A DNA stretch of 27,601 bases from Coemansia sp. RSA 487 (GCA_027577595.1 JANBRJ010000143.1:1-27601), one strand, 5' to 3'. Numbered from the stretch's first letter, positions 16,956 to 26,515 are shown. The notes: a model not told the origin generated them from the letters alone. A program made the numbers and translations.

Positions 16956-19900
16956 TTATCGATCGAGAATCTCCAGCTGCTCGGAAAGCTTGTCAACATC
17001 GCCGTCATCCTTTGCGTTGAAATGCGAGAAATCCGCCCAGTCGACAATTTCGTCCTCATCCACAGCTGGAGCCATCATCGCCGTCGTCGTAGTTGCTTCT
17101 TTTGTTGGTTCCGCTTGTGTTTCTGCGGCGCTGGTGGTCGCTGTCGTTTGAATCGTCGTTGTTGGCGGCGCGATAGACTTGAAGGCTATAGGGAAAGAGG
17201 TGGCGGTTGGGGGGGGGGAGGAAGAGATTTTGTTCGTACGAAAATGTTGTTTGGGGTTGATGAATACACAAGAATCGTATACATAAGATAATTAAGGCGG
17301 CGACATTGGCAACACAGGGAATCCTCCTCCTCCTCCAGGATGGTTGGTCATGCCGGCATGTCCATTGCTCTTCCCCTTGCCCTTGCGCTTACGGCGCCGA
17401 CTCGACTTTTTAGAAGAAGCTGAAGTGGACTTTAAGGTAGAGTTAGTAGTAGCAGCAGCATCACCATCCGTGGCATCAGTTGTGGTGGTGGTGGATCCCC
17501 CAGAGTGAACAGTGTAGTGAGAAGATGGCGGCAGCTGTTGTTGTTGCTGCTGCTGTTGTTTTTGTTGTTGCTGTTGTTGGCCAAAGCTCTTGTTGGTTTG
17601 GCCTCCACCCGAAGCAGAAACATCAGGTATTTTGTTCGATGGTTTTGTGGCCTTGTCGTTGGAGAATGACTGCTCCGGTTCGGAATCCGAATCCGATAGC
17701 AGCTCGCTTGGTTGAAACCGCGCACACGACGAGCCATTGTTGCTCGAGTTTACAGTTTTGCTACGCTGCCGTGCAGCACCAGCCGCTTCACGGGCAGATG
17801 ACGATGATCCTTCTCTGTTTGGCCCAGCTGCTGCTCCGCCAAGAGTCACAGTATCCGACTTCAATTGTCCGACAAACTCGCATGTCTTGGCATCCAAATA
17901 CGGAAACTGGCCCTGAATGGCTGCCTGAATAACCATGGCCCGCGATACGCCAACACCTGCGCTCTGGCTACGCGACCTGCGACGACGTGTACTGAATGAT
18001 GATTCCTCCTCGTCTACCAATTGCTGTGAGCGACCGTTAGGCTTGCTGTCGTTCCTGTTTGTGCTAACACCGGGGGTAGGTAGTGGCGGTGGTGGATCCC
18101 AGTTGGCAATGTCTGCTGGCACAATGCTATCCAGCTCTGAACTGGACCGTGACCGTTGCTTTGACTCATGGAACAAGTCTTTGATACGACCCTTGGGCTC
18201 TGTAGGCGCTTCTTTATTTGGCTCAATGCCAAACGGATAGTGCAGAGGCGCGTCGAGAGGCGAGGTCAGCATATTGAAAGGAATTGCTTCTTGTTGTTGC
18301 TTCTTTTTGTGCGATTCACCGTTACCGTTGGTGGATATGGATAGGTTGGCTAGGAAGTTTGTGCAATCGGCCATGCTGGGCCGTGGAGGCATCTCTGGTG
18401 GATTAAGCGGTGGAAATAACGCTTCTACTTCTTTTTGTTTCTGCTGCTGCTGCTGCTGCTGTGGGGGTGGGGGTGGAGGCGGCGCAAGTGGCGGGGCCTT
18501 CTTTTTCCCCTTCTCTACTAAAGGGGAAGCCGAAGGCTCAGCAGTGGTGGAAAGAGGGCGATGGCGGGGTTGAGCATCAACTGGCTGAGAGGAAGAAGGG
18601 CCAGTACCATTGTCTACATCTACTACACAGTCAGGGGGAATTTGCATACTACTATCTCCATTACCTTGATTCACAAACGGGTCTTCGTCATCGCTGAAAG
18701 GAGCGGGCTCGTTCTGGTAGCTGGCGTATCGACCGATACGCTCTGCTGGACCGTCGTCATCGTCATAGACGCCTCTGTCTTCTTCCTCGACATCATCATC
18801 ATCGTCGTCATCATCCGCATGACCATAGAATAAGCTCTGATGGGATCGAATGTAGCCGCTGTGGTCCTCCACATCGATATCCTCGTCATCCTCGTCATCG
18901 TCATCCACAGAACTCGGGTCGACAAATCCCATACGTGACACAAACACTTGCTGTTGATTCGAGCTATCAGACGCAAGCATATCGATATCAGCATCACCAA
19001 GAGCACCACTACTGCTCATCATCGCACCAGAAAGGCTACCACTACCGCCAGGCCGTTCACCACCAAGAGGCTGTTGATCGCGCTCGCGAACCTCTTGCAA
19101 CGTACGCGCCACATAGTCAAGCCACTCGTCGCCATCAATATAGGGCGCAATTAGCGGCTCTAGCGCAGCACCGGACAGCTCTAGCAAGCGTGCAACTTCC
19201 TCGCCAATCCCGGTCAAGTGTCCCATGTATCCAAGTCGCACACCCCGGGGCATACTAGAAACCTCTTCATTAAGCGCACACGCCTGCGCTATACGTGAAG
19301 TAATACGGACATCGCGGAAAGCAACCAAGATAAGTGCCACGTTGCATTCCAAGCCGAGTGGCAAATTGAGCACTTGATGCATAATATCGTAGACGACTGA
19401 ATGTAAAAAGTTGTTTAGCGTGAAGCGGAAGAACAGGTCGCAGCATATGGGTAACACGTTGTGCTGAATCAGCTTCCATTTAAGAAGCTGGCCGACCGGC
19501 GTGTTGGTCGTATCGTGATCAGTCGGGCTGCTGATGTCAAGTGGGATTTCCAGGGTCGTTGGCGAAAGAGAGGCAGAACCGGAGGAGGGTATGATAGGTA
19601 AATTGAGGCGAGGCATGTTGGAGCAGTGTAGAAGCTCGGCAAAGAGCTCGCAAATGCGGAGTCGCTCAAACCCTAATGGCTCGCGCAGCCCTTGTGTGGT
19701 GGGGACTGGCACGATGGTTGAGCGTGGGGTGGTCAGAAGCGCAGCAAGGTCCTCAACGCGCATCGCCAAGACGCGCATCATCTCGGAAAGATCGACGGGC
19801 GGCAGACGGCGCTCCGAAACTTCTTGCTCGCTGCCACCAATGCCTGTATCTTCTTCTTCTTCGATTTCCTCCTCTTCTTCCTCGCCGTCATCCGAGTAAT

Positions 19901-20867
19901 TACGGCGGATAAGCTCAATGAATATGTACACGCAGTTGACAAGCGTCGAAGTGGCATGCGGAGCCGAGCGGTCCAGCATGTATTCGGTGAGGCGCTCGAC
20001 GTTGGCGGCTCCCTTGAGCTCGTCGATAAGCGCATTGGTGCCGATGGTTGGCTGCGCAGGGTTGTTGCACTGCGAGATAGCAATGATGTCGAGAAGCACT
20101 TGCGCGACAAGCGAGTGCTGGTCTGGGTCGCATTCGGGCGCCAGGCGGTCAACAAGCATCGGAATGAGCTGATTCTGGCTGAGCCACGCGATGATGCCAG
20201 GGCCGTTGTCGAGCTCTTCAAGACTGATGACCTTGAGCAGCAGGTCCACGACAGCGGACACCCCCAGGTGGTTAAGGAACAGCGTGACGGCATCGTCTTG
20301 CGCGCAAATGTAGTCAAGCGTCTCGTACGGCTTGCGCTGCAGCAGACTGCACATGACGCGCGAAAAGTACGTCGCCTGGAGCATGTCGAGCTGGCCAGAG
20401 GGGAGACGCATGATGCCCCAGAGACAATCGAGAAGGCTCGGTTTTGGGGTGTCATTATCGTTAGTTTCTTCTTGTTTGTTTCTGCTTCTGTTGTTGTGAT
20501 GACTATCCGAATCGCCTTCTTCATCGTCGTCATCGTCGTCTTCTTCTTCATCGTCGTCGCTTTCGGCAAAGTCTCGCGCTACGTAATCAGCCGAAAGCGC
20601 GTCAACAAAGGCCGCACTATTGCTGCAGAGAACTTCACAAGACGTTGATGCCATCTTGGAAAACTTGAAAAACTCTTCTGTGGCTATATATTCAACCATC
20701 TGCTTGATATTCGTTGGCAGCACCAGATACGCGATCAGTTTTGGGTTTTGCTCCCGGACCTCCTGCTGCAAGTCGGGGTCGTTGAGGACTTCCTCGAGCG
20801 CAAGGTCCTCCTTCTCAAGCAGCTTGTCGATGTTTGACGCATGCTGAAGGCCAAATCGCCAGAGCAT
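16956..20867 (-). CDS. SAPS-family regulatory subunit of PP6/Sit4 phosphatase (two exons proposed: 20867-17393 and 17185-16956)
   Basis: The first exon's frame encodes 1191 residues if read through to a TAA at 17292. The start MLWRFGLQHASNIDKLLEKE and NPKLIAYLVLPTNIKQMVEY match the PPP6R/SAP190 N-terminus, and SLLDCLWGIMRLPSGQLDML and HLGVSAVVDLLLKVISLEEL are SAPS-domain motifs. SAPS proteins bring Sit4/PP6 catalytic subunits to their substrates. Long acidic, poly-Gln and poly-Pro tracts follow. A GTAAGC donor (17392) and a C/T-rich acceptor ending TATAG (17186) remove 207 nt and keep the frame, adding 76 residues that end DWADFSHFNAKDDGDV...LEILDR at a stop at 16956. The result is 1234 residues. 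The exon is invisible to simple ATG-based ORF scans. If unspliced, the protein ends PVLPMSPP. Confidence 0.85.
17186..17392 (-). other. Proposed 207-nt intron in the SAPS gene
   Basis: On the minus strand the intron begins GTAAGCGC and ends CTCTTTCCCTATAG. A run of ten Cs and further pyrimidines precede the acceptor. The upstream exon ends in phase 1 (residue 1159, first base) and the downstream exon restores the frame as Pro-Phe-Lys-Ser-Ile. The retained form would read 33 extra residues and stop at 17294-17292. The branch point is not clear; CCAAC near 17205 is one option. Confidence 0.55.
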
Positions 20868-21286
20868 GATTTGTGGATTTAACGGAAAGGCGGTGGGAGA
20901 GGGGAAGATTTGTAGATTATGATTGTGAACGAAACAAAAAAAAACAAAAAAAAAAGTTGGACGCAGGGGAGGGGGGAAAAAGACAATAGTGTAAACTACA
21001 GAGAAAGAGAAAGCGTTTGAAGAGAGACTGCTGGTCTCTTCTCACTTAACAGTGGAAAAAAATGAAAATGTATGCAATTCAATTATTGTACACAGAGAAT
21101 CAACGGATCTGATTTGATCGATGGATACGTGTCATTTTTCCACTGTGGCACATGGGGTTTGCGTTACGAAGATAAGAATCCATCAATCCCTATTGTCCAT
21201 TTAATGGTTATCAATTCTCCACAGCATGCTCTTTTATTTCCTCCTAGTTTCTAAAGCTACTATTTTCCGTAAGTAATAAACAGCTA
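20868..21286. promoter_or_regulatory. SAPS/histidine phosphatase divergent promoter
   Basis: This 419-bp spacer separates two head-to-head start codons. It holds A-rich runs (about 20935-20955), a G-rich GGGGAGGGGGG near 20967-20977, and an inverted GAGAGACTGCTGGTCTCTTCTC near 21022-21043. A GTAAGTAATAA lies just before the phosphatase ATG. No conserved regulatory site can be named. Confidence 0.45.
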
Positions 21287-22807
21287 ATGACAGCAGCACC
21301 ACTTCCTCAACTGACTTCCGAATACATGCGGACCATGTATCCGCCGTATCTGGAACTGATCCAAGCGCAAGTCTTCTTCCGCCATGGCGAACGCTCGCCT
21401 ATCAAGATGCGCCTGTTTCCCGAGAAGGACTGGCCGTTCTGCGAGCGCTCAAACTACTTGCACAGCGAGTTTATGAAGGCGATCGGTCGGTTCGTTCCCA
21501 AGGAGGAGCCAATGCCAGTACCAGACGCTGACCGCATGATGAAAGGAGTCGATGGCGATTCTACAAAGTTCACGCGTAGAACAGGAACAATGAAAACGGG
21601 GCTTGAATACGAACCAGCCAAATGGACTGTGCGCCTAGGGCCCACCGGAATGGATACAGGCGATGATGGCGAGAACACAAGCGGCGATCCGCGCATGTGC
21701 AATGCCGGGCAGCTAACCGACGTTGGGTTGCAGTCCCTGGAGCGTGTTGGGCGCCATTTGCGCGACCTATATGTCGACAAGCTAGGGATTCTGCCTCGCA
21801 ACATTGGCGCCAAACCGTCTGACTGGCTGTATGTCCGCGCAACCGACTACTCGCGCGTCCTGCAATCGACATTTGCGCTACTAACCGGCCTTTATCCAAG
21901 AAATCCAGGCGAAAGCAAGCCTACGTTTGATGGCAAGTTCCTCAAGCAATTCCCAATCCATTCGCGTATGCATCAACACGAAACGATGCATGGGAACTAT
22001 GCGTGCTACAACTTCATCAAGCAATACGTGGATCCATCCACCGCAGAAGCACGCAGACTCAGGTGGATCGATGATGTGTACCGCCAGGTATCGGGGCTCA
22101 AGAGCATCGGATCCAAAGCCAAAACAATCATGGATACTCCGCGCTTTGCGTCATCGTTCCACCCGGTGTATGATGAGCTGCAGTCGTTGATCGCCCACGG
22201 TGTTCCACTACCCGCTGACGTCAGCCCCGATTTGCTTGCTAGCCTGGGCCGCGTCTCGTACTATCAGTGGACTTCTCCGGTTCAATACCTACAGAGCCAG
22301 CGGCTTGGATTCGGCCGCCTAGTCAGCGACGTCATTAAGACGATGGCACAGGCCGTTGAATACACAAGCAAAGCAGCAAACAGCCAAAAAATGCAAATTG
22401 GCATCCAGCGTAAAGGCGATCTCCTAGTCTCGGCGGATGGCGGAATACGCGAAGAAACACCTGACGAGATCCCACTAGTGCCCAAGCTGGCGCTCTATGG
22501 CGGTCACGACATCACTGTTGGCCCATTGGCGGTTATCATGGGTAACAAGTCTCTCGAGTGGCTGCCATTCGCGTCGGCACTGACATTCGAACTGTTCAAG
22601 GATAAGAACGACGGCAACCACTATGTGCGCACCCGTCTCAATGACAAGTTGCTTCAAGTAGTGACATGCGAGCCGTTTGGAAAACATCATCCAGAGATGG
22701 GCAGCTCCATGTGTACCTTGGAGGCCTTCTTTGAGCATGTCAAGCCGATCATTGCAACGGAGGAGGAGTTTAAGGCCGAGTGTGGTAATTTCCCGTCTCC
22801 CGAGTAA
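21287..22807 (+). CDS. Histidine acid phosphatase family protein (branch 2), intracellular or mitochondrial type
   Basis: The ORF is 506 residues from the ATG at 21287. The catalytic signature is VFFRHGERSPIKMR, with R32-H33-G34 supplying the phosphohistidine. The proton-donor motif is GGHDITVGPLAVIMG, with H407-D408. The conserved arginine segment RATDYSRVLQSTFALLTGLY sits between them. There is no signal peptide; the start MTAAPLPQLTSEYMRTMYPP runs almost directly into the catalytic strand. This argues against a secreted phytase or acid phosphatase and fits the ACP6/PXYLP1-like fungal group that acts on lysophosphatidate, sugar-phosphate or similar esters. The substrate cannot be read from sequence. 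Cysteine spacing does not suggest the usual secreted disulfide pattern. It converges with transketolase, 96 bp apart. Confidence 0.88.
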   Translation: MTAAPLPQLTSEYMRTMYPPYLELIQAQVFFRHGERSPIKMRLFPEKDWPFCERSNYLHSEFMKAIGRFVPKEEPMPVPDADRMMKGVDGDSTKFTRRTGTMKTGLEYEPAKWTVRLGPTGMDTGDDGENTSGDPRMCNAGQLTDVGLQSLERVGRHLRDLYVDKLGILPRNIGAKPSDWLYVRATDYSRVLQSTFALLTGLYPRNPGESKPTFDGKFLKQFPIHSRMHQHETMHGNYACYNFIKQYVDPSTAEARRLRWIDDVYRQVSGLKSIGSKAKTIMDTPRFASSFHPVYDELQSLIAHGVPLPADVSPDLLASLGRVSYYQWTSPVQYLQSQRLGFGRLVSDVIKTMAQAVEYTSKAANSQKMQIGIQRKGDLLVSADGGIREETPDEIPLVPKLALYGGHDITVGPLAVIMGNKSLEWLPFASALTFELFKDKNDGNHYVRTRLNDKLLQVVTCEPFGKHHPEMGSSMCTLEAFFEHVKPIIATEEEFKAECGNFPSPE

Positions 22808-22903
22808 AATATGCCTGTTTTAAATGGATCTTAGGTTCCACTTATAGAATAAATCTTTAACACTGGAGAGGAGATAAAGAATAGAAAATCAATAGCTAGA
22901 ATC

Positions 22904-24952
22904 TCAGAACTGAAGAGACAGAGTAGGAACCGGGTGGTTCTTGTAGTAGTCGACGATCTTTAGCGCCTTGGCGGCAATTACCTCGGGTGTCAGACCAACA
23001 CGCTCGTACGCCTGTGTGTATGGCGCCGACAGGCCAAAGGTGTCGATGCCAATAGGGTGGTGAACATACTTGTGCCAGCCAAAGGTGCTCAGCGCCTCGA
23101 CGCTGATCGATGGGACACCAGGAGTAAGCACCGAGTGGCGGTACTCGTCAGACTGAGCATCGAACAGCTCTAAGCAGGGCATTGACACAACCTTCACAGT
23201 CAGCCCGTGCTTGTCAGCCAGGAGCTTGGCGGTATCGACCGCGATGGCAACCTCTGACCCAGTGCCGGCGATGATAAGATCGGGTGTGCTTCCAGAGGAG
23301 CCAACGACTTGTAGCGAGTATCCGCCCTTGAGCGTGTTCTCGATAGACGAGCCCTCCAGGTGCGGCACATTCTGGCGCGTAAGCGAGAAGACCGACGGGC
23401 GGTCAACATGGTGCAGCGCAGCAGCATATGAGCCAGAGACCTCGTTGCCATCGGCGGGGCGGAAGTTGAGGTAGTTGGGCGTAGCGCGCAGCATCGCCAG
23501 AGTCTCGATAGGCTGGTGCGTCGGGCCGTCCTCGCCCAGACCGATCGAGTCGTGTGTCATGATGTAGAGCACACGCAGCTTGCTCAGCGCCGACAGACGC
23601 GTAGCGCCGGCAGCGTACGAGATGAAGTTGAGGAAAGTCGATGCAAACGGAATGTTGCCGCCATACGCAGCAATACCGTTGCTTATTGCAGCCATGCCGT
23701 GCTCGCGCACGCCGAAGCGCAGGTAGCGCCCAGCGTAGGTGCCCAGACCGGTCGGCTCGGGCTGGAAGTCAACGGCGTCCTTCCAGCGAGTCAAGTTCGA
23801 GCCGGTCAGATCGGCCGAGCCGCCAATAAGCTCAGTCACGATGGGCGCAAGAGCATTGATGACACCCTCCGACAGCTTGCGCGTGGCAACGGCCTTGTCG
23901 GCGGGCGTGAAGCGTGGCAGCGCTTTTTCCCAGCCGCTGGGAAGCTTGCCCTCGATGCGGCGCGTGAGATCCGCGTGCAAGTCGGGGTGCGCCTTGGCGT
24001 ACGCCTGCATAAGCTCGTTCCACGCCTGCTCGCGCTGTGCGCCCTCGGCTGCGCGCTTGCTGTACAGCGCGTAGACCTCGTCAGGAACAACAAACTTTTG
24101 CTCGGGGTTAAATCCAAACAGCTTCTTGACGGCAACAATGCTGTCGTCGCCTAGCGCCGCGCCATGGACACCTGCCGTTCCAGCCTTGGCAGCGCCAAAC
24201 CCGATGGTTGTGTTGATCAGGATGATACTGGGGCGCGTCTTCTCGCCCTTTGCCTCTGCAATGGCGCGCTCAAGACCAGAAAGGTCGCTGTCGCCGTCAG
24301 CAACCATCTGCGTGTGCCAGCCGTACGCCTCGTAGCGCTGCAGCACATCCTCGGTGAATCCGAGCTTTGTTGACCCGTCGATCTGGATGCCGTTTGAGTC
24401 GTACAGCACAACCAGGTTGCCTAGCTGCAGGTGCCCGGCAAGCGAGCATGCCTCCGACGCAACGCCCTCCTGGAGGCACCCGTCGCCGGCAATCGCGTAA
24501 ACAGTGTTGTCGATGACTGGGAACTCGGGACGGTTGAAGGTTGCTGCGAGGTGGCGCTCGGCAATAGCCATGCCGACAGCGTTGGAAATTCCCTGGCCAA
24601 GCGGCCCAGTCGTTACCTCGATGCCGTCGGTATGCGTGCACTCGGGATGTCCGGGCGTGGTGGAGTCGAGCTGGCGGAAGTTCTTGAGATCATCCATCGA
24701 CACCCTGTATCCGAGGAAGTGCAGCAGAATGTACTGCAGCGCACATCCATGGCCGTTCGACAGCACAAAGCGGTCACGGTTGAACCAGTTGCTGTTCTTG
24801 GGGTTGGCGTTGAGGAAGCGCGTAAACAGAACATGCGCCATCGGCGCACAGCCCATTGGCGCTCCTGGATGCCCGCTGTTGGCTTTTTGCACCGTGTCTG
24901 CCGCAAGCACGCGGATGGTATTGATGGCAAGCGAATCAGTCTGATTGAACAT
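22904..24952 (-). CDS. TKL1: Transketolase
   Basis: The ORF is 682 residues, the standard eukaryotic length, with the ATG at 24952. Transketolase moves two-carbon ketol units between sugar phosphates in the non-oxidative pentose phosphate pathway, using thiamine diphosphate, in the cytosol. Visible landmarks are H28 in NSGHPGAPMGCAP, the GPLGQGISNAVGMAIAE cofactor loop, the ThDP-Mg motif GDGCLQEG (about 156-163) with N187 downstream, and the catalytic glutamate E417 in RFGVREHGMA. The pyrimidine-domain motif MTHDSIGLGEDGPTHQPIE and the C-terminal domain GVPSISVEALSTFGWHKYV follow. Strong C/G third positions suggest high expression. Dihydroxyacetone synthase is a close relative but is usually longer and carries a different C-terminus, so it is less likely. 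Confidence 0.97.
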   Translation of the reverse strand: MFNQTDSLAINTIRVLAADTVQKANSGHPGAPMGCAPMAHVLFTRFLNANPKNSNWFNRDRFVLSNGHGCALQYILLHFLGYRVSMDDLKNFRQLDSTTPGHPECTHTDGIEVTTGPLGQGISNAVGMAIAERHLAATFNRPEFPVIDNTVYAIAGDGCLQEGVASEACSLAGHLQLGNLVVLYDSNGIQIDGSTKLGFTEDVLQRYEAYGWHTQMVADGDSDLSGLERAIAEAKGEKTRPSIILINTTIGFGAAKAGTAGVHGAALGDDSIVAVKKLFGFNPEQKFVVPDEVYALYSKRAAEGAQREQAWNELMQAYAKAHPDLHADLTRRIEGKLPSGWEKALPRFTPADKAVATRKLSEGVINALAPIVTELIGGSADLTGSNLTRWKDAVDFQPEPTGLGTYAGRYLRFGVREHGMAAISNGIAAYGGNIPFASTFLNFISYAAGATRLSALSKLRVLYIMTHDSIGLGEDGPTHQPIETLAMLRATPNYLNFRPADGNEVSGSYAAALHHVDRPSVFSLTRQNVPHLEGSSIENTLKGGYSLQVVGSSGSTPDLIIAGTGSEVAIAVDTAKLLADKHGLTVKVVSMPCLELFDAQSDEYRHSVLTPGVPSISVEALSTFGWHKYVHHPIGIDTFGLSAPYTQAYERVGLTPEVIAAKALKIVDYYKNHPVPTLSLQF

Positions 24953-25272
24953 CTTTTTTCCTTGTAAATGATTATTCTTGTATAATTCAGTAAATGGAGA
25001 TAAAACAAGATAAAGAAAAGAAAGAGTGATCCTGGACTCTAAAAAGTGTTTTATTTTGGGGAAGAAAATGATTCGTATTGATCAAAAGAAAAAAAATACA
25101 ACTGGATGAGGGGAGAAAAGCCAATTACATTTTCTGTGACTCTTTATTGGGCAAAACGTGTGATTGTGATGAGATCCAGTTGGCTGGCTTTTAAAGCAAG
25201 CGAGTTTTTCCGCTGAACGAGCGCATTGGGCAATAGTTCACCGTATTAATAATACATTTCTTTTTGTGAGCA
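24953..25272. other. Spacer between transketolase start and the small ORF at 25273; no gene seen
   Basis: This 320-bp A/T-rich stretch should contain the transketolase promoter, which is read leftwards. A short GC-richer patch at about 25165-25235 (GAGATCCAGTTGGCTGGCTT; CCGCTGAACGAGCGCATTGG) has no coding or RNA-gene features that I can recognise. From about 25250 rightwards the composition shifts to the AT-rich flank. Confidence 0.4.
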
Positions 25273-25536
25273 TCATCTACTTGTGAACTCCAACACTTTT
25301 TCATAGTTCACTTGTATAATCTCTACATCATTCACCTTGGATTGATCAGCTCTGTTAGTACATCCTGAGGTAGTTTCTCTTGCCCTTACTTTAAGCAATC
25401 TTTTCTTTAGATGCTTTTTTGCTATATTTTCAGTAAGCATTAGGGTTCCAAGCGAACTGAATTTAGCTTCCTTTCTCTTCCCAGTGAAGGGATGAGTGTA
25501 TATGATAGTAAATTTAATATCTCCTTGCTGTGCCAT
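25273..25536 (-). CDS. Small protein of unknown function
   Basis: This 87-residue ORF starts at the ATG at 25536. It opens MAQQGDIKFTIIYTHPFTGK, with two predicted beta strands (IKFTIIYT and KEAKFSSL). A basic helix follows (NIAKKHLKKRLLKVRARET), then DVEIIQVNYEKVLEF, another strand-helix segment. The composition is balanced and protein-like, more so than the low-complexity ORFs at the other end of the window, although codons are AT-rich unlike those of the core genes. There is no signal peptide or membrane segment. I recognise no family. It lies at the border of the repeat-rich flank, about 320 bp from transketolase. Confidence 0.45.
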   Translation of the reverse strand: MAQQGDIKFTIIYTHPFTGKRKEAKFSSLGTLMLTENIAKKHLKKRLLKVRARETTSGCTNRADQSKVNDVEIIQVNYEKVLEFTSR

Positions 25537-25928
25537 AATAAAAATTCAGGTTTGTTGGTAATAAACTTTCAAAAGAATAGGTGGAAAAGGACTTGAGCAT
25601 ATAAAGACCTCTTTTTATAAAAATTTTGATCTGTTTTTATGCAGGTGCCATTTTCCCATTTTCAATTTTGATATTAAACAATTTCTGAATATACTAATAC
25701 ATTTCTATTAAAAATTTTGCTCAACATTCTTATTCTTAATTTATAGCCTGTAATTTATCGAACAACTAATTATACTGCTAAGTCTCTTTATTCAGAACTG
25801 GAAACATATTTTTGGACAATTATAGATATGATTCAAAGTATTTAAACTTAAAATTAGCTGCAACAACGGTAGCAATAGACTTTTGTTCACCAATAATAAA
25901 AACCTATGGTGTTGACAAGCTTACCAAC
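25537..25928. other. AT-rich spacer, no gene seen
   Basis: This 392-bp stretch is very AT-rich with long runs of T and A and stops in every frame. No repeat match was found in it by eye. It separates the small ORF at 25273-25536 from the repeat pile-up. Confidence 0.5.
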
Positions 25929-25979
25929 AGTCACGTTAGTGTGTTGTCGTATGCAAGGTTGGCCCGTTGTCACGGATTT

Positions 25980-26264
25980 TGTTACAAATAAAGGCCTTGA
26001 CTGTGATACGAAATCTAATTACCGGATGTATGTTTACCACTATTTAACAGCATGCCATGTCATCACAGATAGAGAGACTTTTCTCCTCTGGGTTCCTCCT
26101 TGAGTTTTTATAATATACTTTTATTCATATTAAATTGACGGAACTGAAGTTCCTTATCTTTATTTTCCATGAACAATCTGGGTTTTGTACCGATCCAAAA
26201 CACTACAGTAATTAAACCTGTGATTGTGACTCACCATGCAACTCGCATGCCGATCATTATCACA
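25980..26264 (-). mobile_element. 147-bp solo-LTR-like element, copy 1, split by a later insertion
   Basis: The outer boundaries read TGTTACAAAT...TTATCACA, the TG...CA ends expected of an LTR, flanked by 5-bp repeats GATTT (25975-25979) and GGTTT (26265-26269). Taking out the 133-bp insertion and its duplicated TTGAC leaves exactly 147 bp, the same length as the inverted copy at 27121-27267. I count about 12 mismatches over 147 positions between the two. No internal genes are present, so it is a solo LTR or a short LTR-like element. Moderate divergence suggests it is old but recognisable. Confidence 0.7.
26002..26134 (+). mobile_element. 133-bp LTR-like/MITE-like element, copy A, inserted in the 147-bp element
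   Basis: It begins TGTGATACGAAATCT and ends ATTCATATTAAA. It is flanked by perfect 5-bp repeats TTGAC (25997-26001 and 26135-26139). The empty site, GGTCTTGACGGAAC, is present once in the other 147-bp copy (minus strand near 27246-27255). Copy B at 26379-26515 is close to 90 percent alike. It lacks terminal inverted repeats. The 5-bp duplication and TGTGATA start suggest LTR kinship, but the AAA end is non-canonical. It is non-coding and whole in outline. Confidence 0.7.
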
Positions 26265-26378
26265 GGTTTGCACATCCGCTAAATGTTAACGCTGCAATAG
26301 TACACTAGACGTAATAGCTCTCTGTTGCATATAAGGGCAATATTTCCCGTAGTCATTGTCTTTCAGAGGAAAGGCATG

Positions 26379-26515
26379 TGTGATACGAAATCTAATCACC
26401 GGATGTATGTTTACCGCTATTTAACAGCATGCCATGTCATCGCAGGTAGACAGACCTTTTCTCTCTGGGAGGGTTCCTTCTTCAGTTTTAAGAATATACT
26501 TTTATTCGTACTAAA
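26379..26515 (+). mobile_element. 137-bp LTR-like/MITE-like element, copy B
   Basis: It begins TGTGATACGAAATCT and ends ATTCGTACTAAA. It is flanked by perfect 5-bp repeats GCATG (26374-26378 and 26516-26520). Sequence and boundaries agree with copy A, and the different duplicated pentamer shows an independent insertion. A short ORF spans it only because the repeat happens to be open in one frame. Confidence 0.7.

Larger units (their letters stand above)
25929..26300 (+). repeat. TGTCACG-type repeat, copy 2, carrying nested insertions
   Basis: GTCACGTTAGTGTGTTGTC followed by GTATGCAAGG and GTTGTCACGGATTT matches copy 3 at 27525-27601. The match then stops at 25979 and resumes at about 26265 with TTTGCACATCCGCTAAA, which corresponds to TTTGCACAGCCACTAAA in copy 3. 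The intervening 285 bp is the 147-bp LTR-like element plus its own insertion. The right limit is uncertain. Confidence 0.6.

Noticed and set aside
16697-17059. N-terminal extension of the cullin frame to an ATG at 17059
   Set aside because: The extra 121 residues are hydrophobic or low complexity, overlap the proposed SAPS exon on the same strand, and precede a natural cullin start at 16696.
17056-17271. Separate small minus-strand gene at 17056-17271
   Set aside because: It overlaps the intron acceptor and the proposed SAPS exon in another frame and its peptide is Asn/Asp/Arg low complexity.
25165-25235. GC-richer patch considered as a tRNA or small RNA gene
   Set aside because: No cloverleaf, no recognisable A and B boxes and no terminator; nothing supports an RNA gene.
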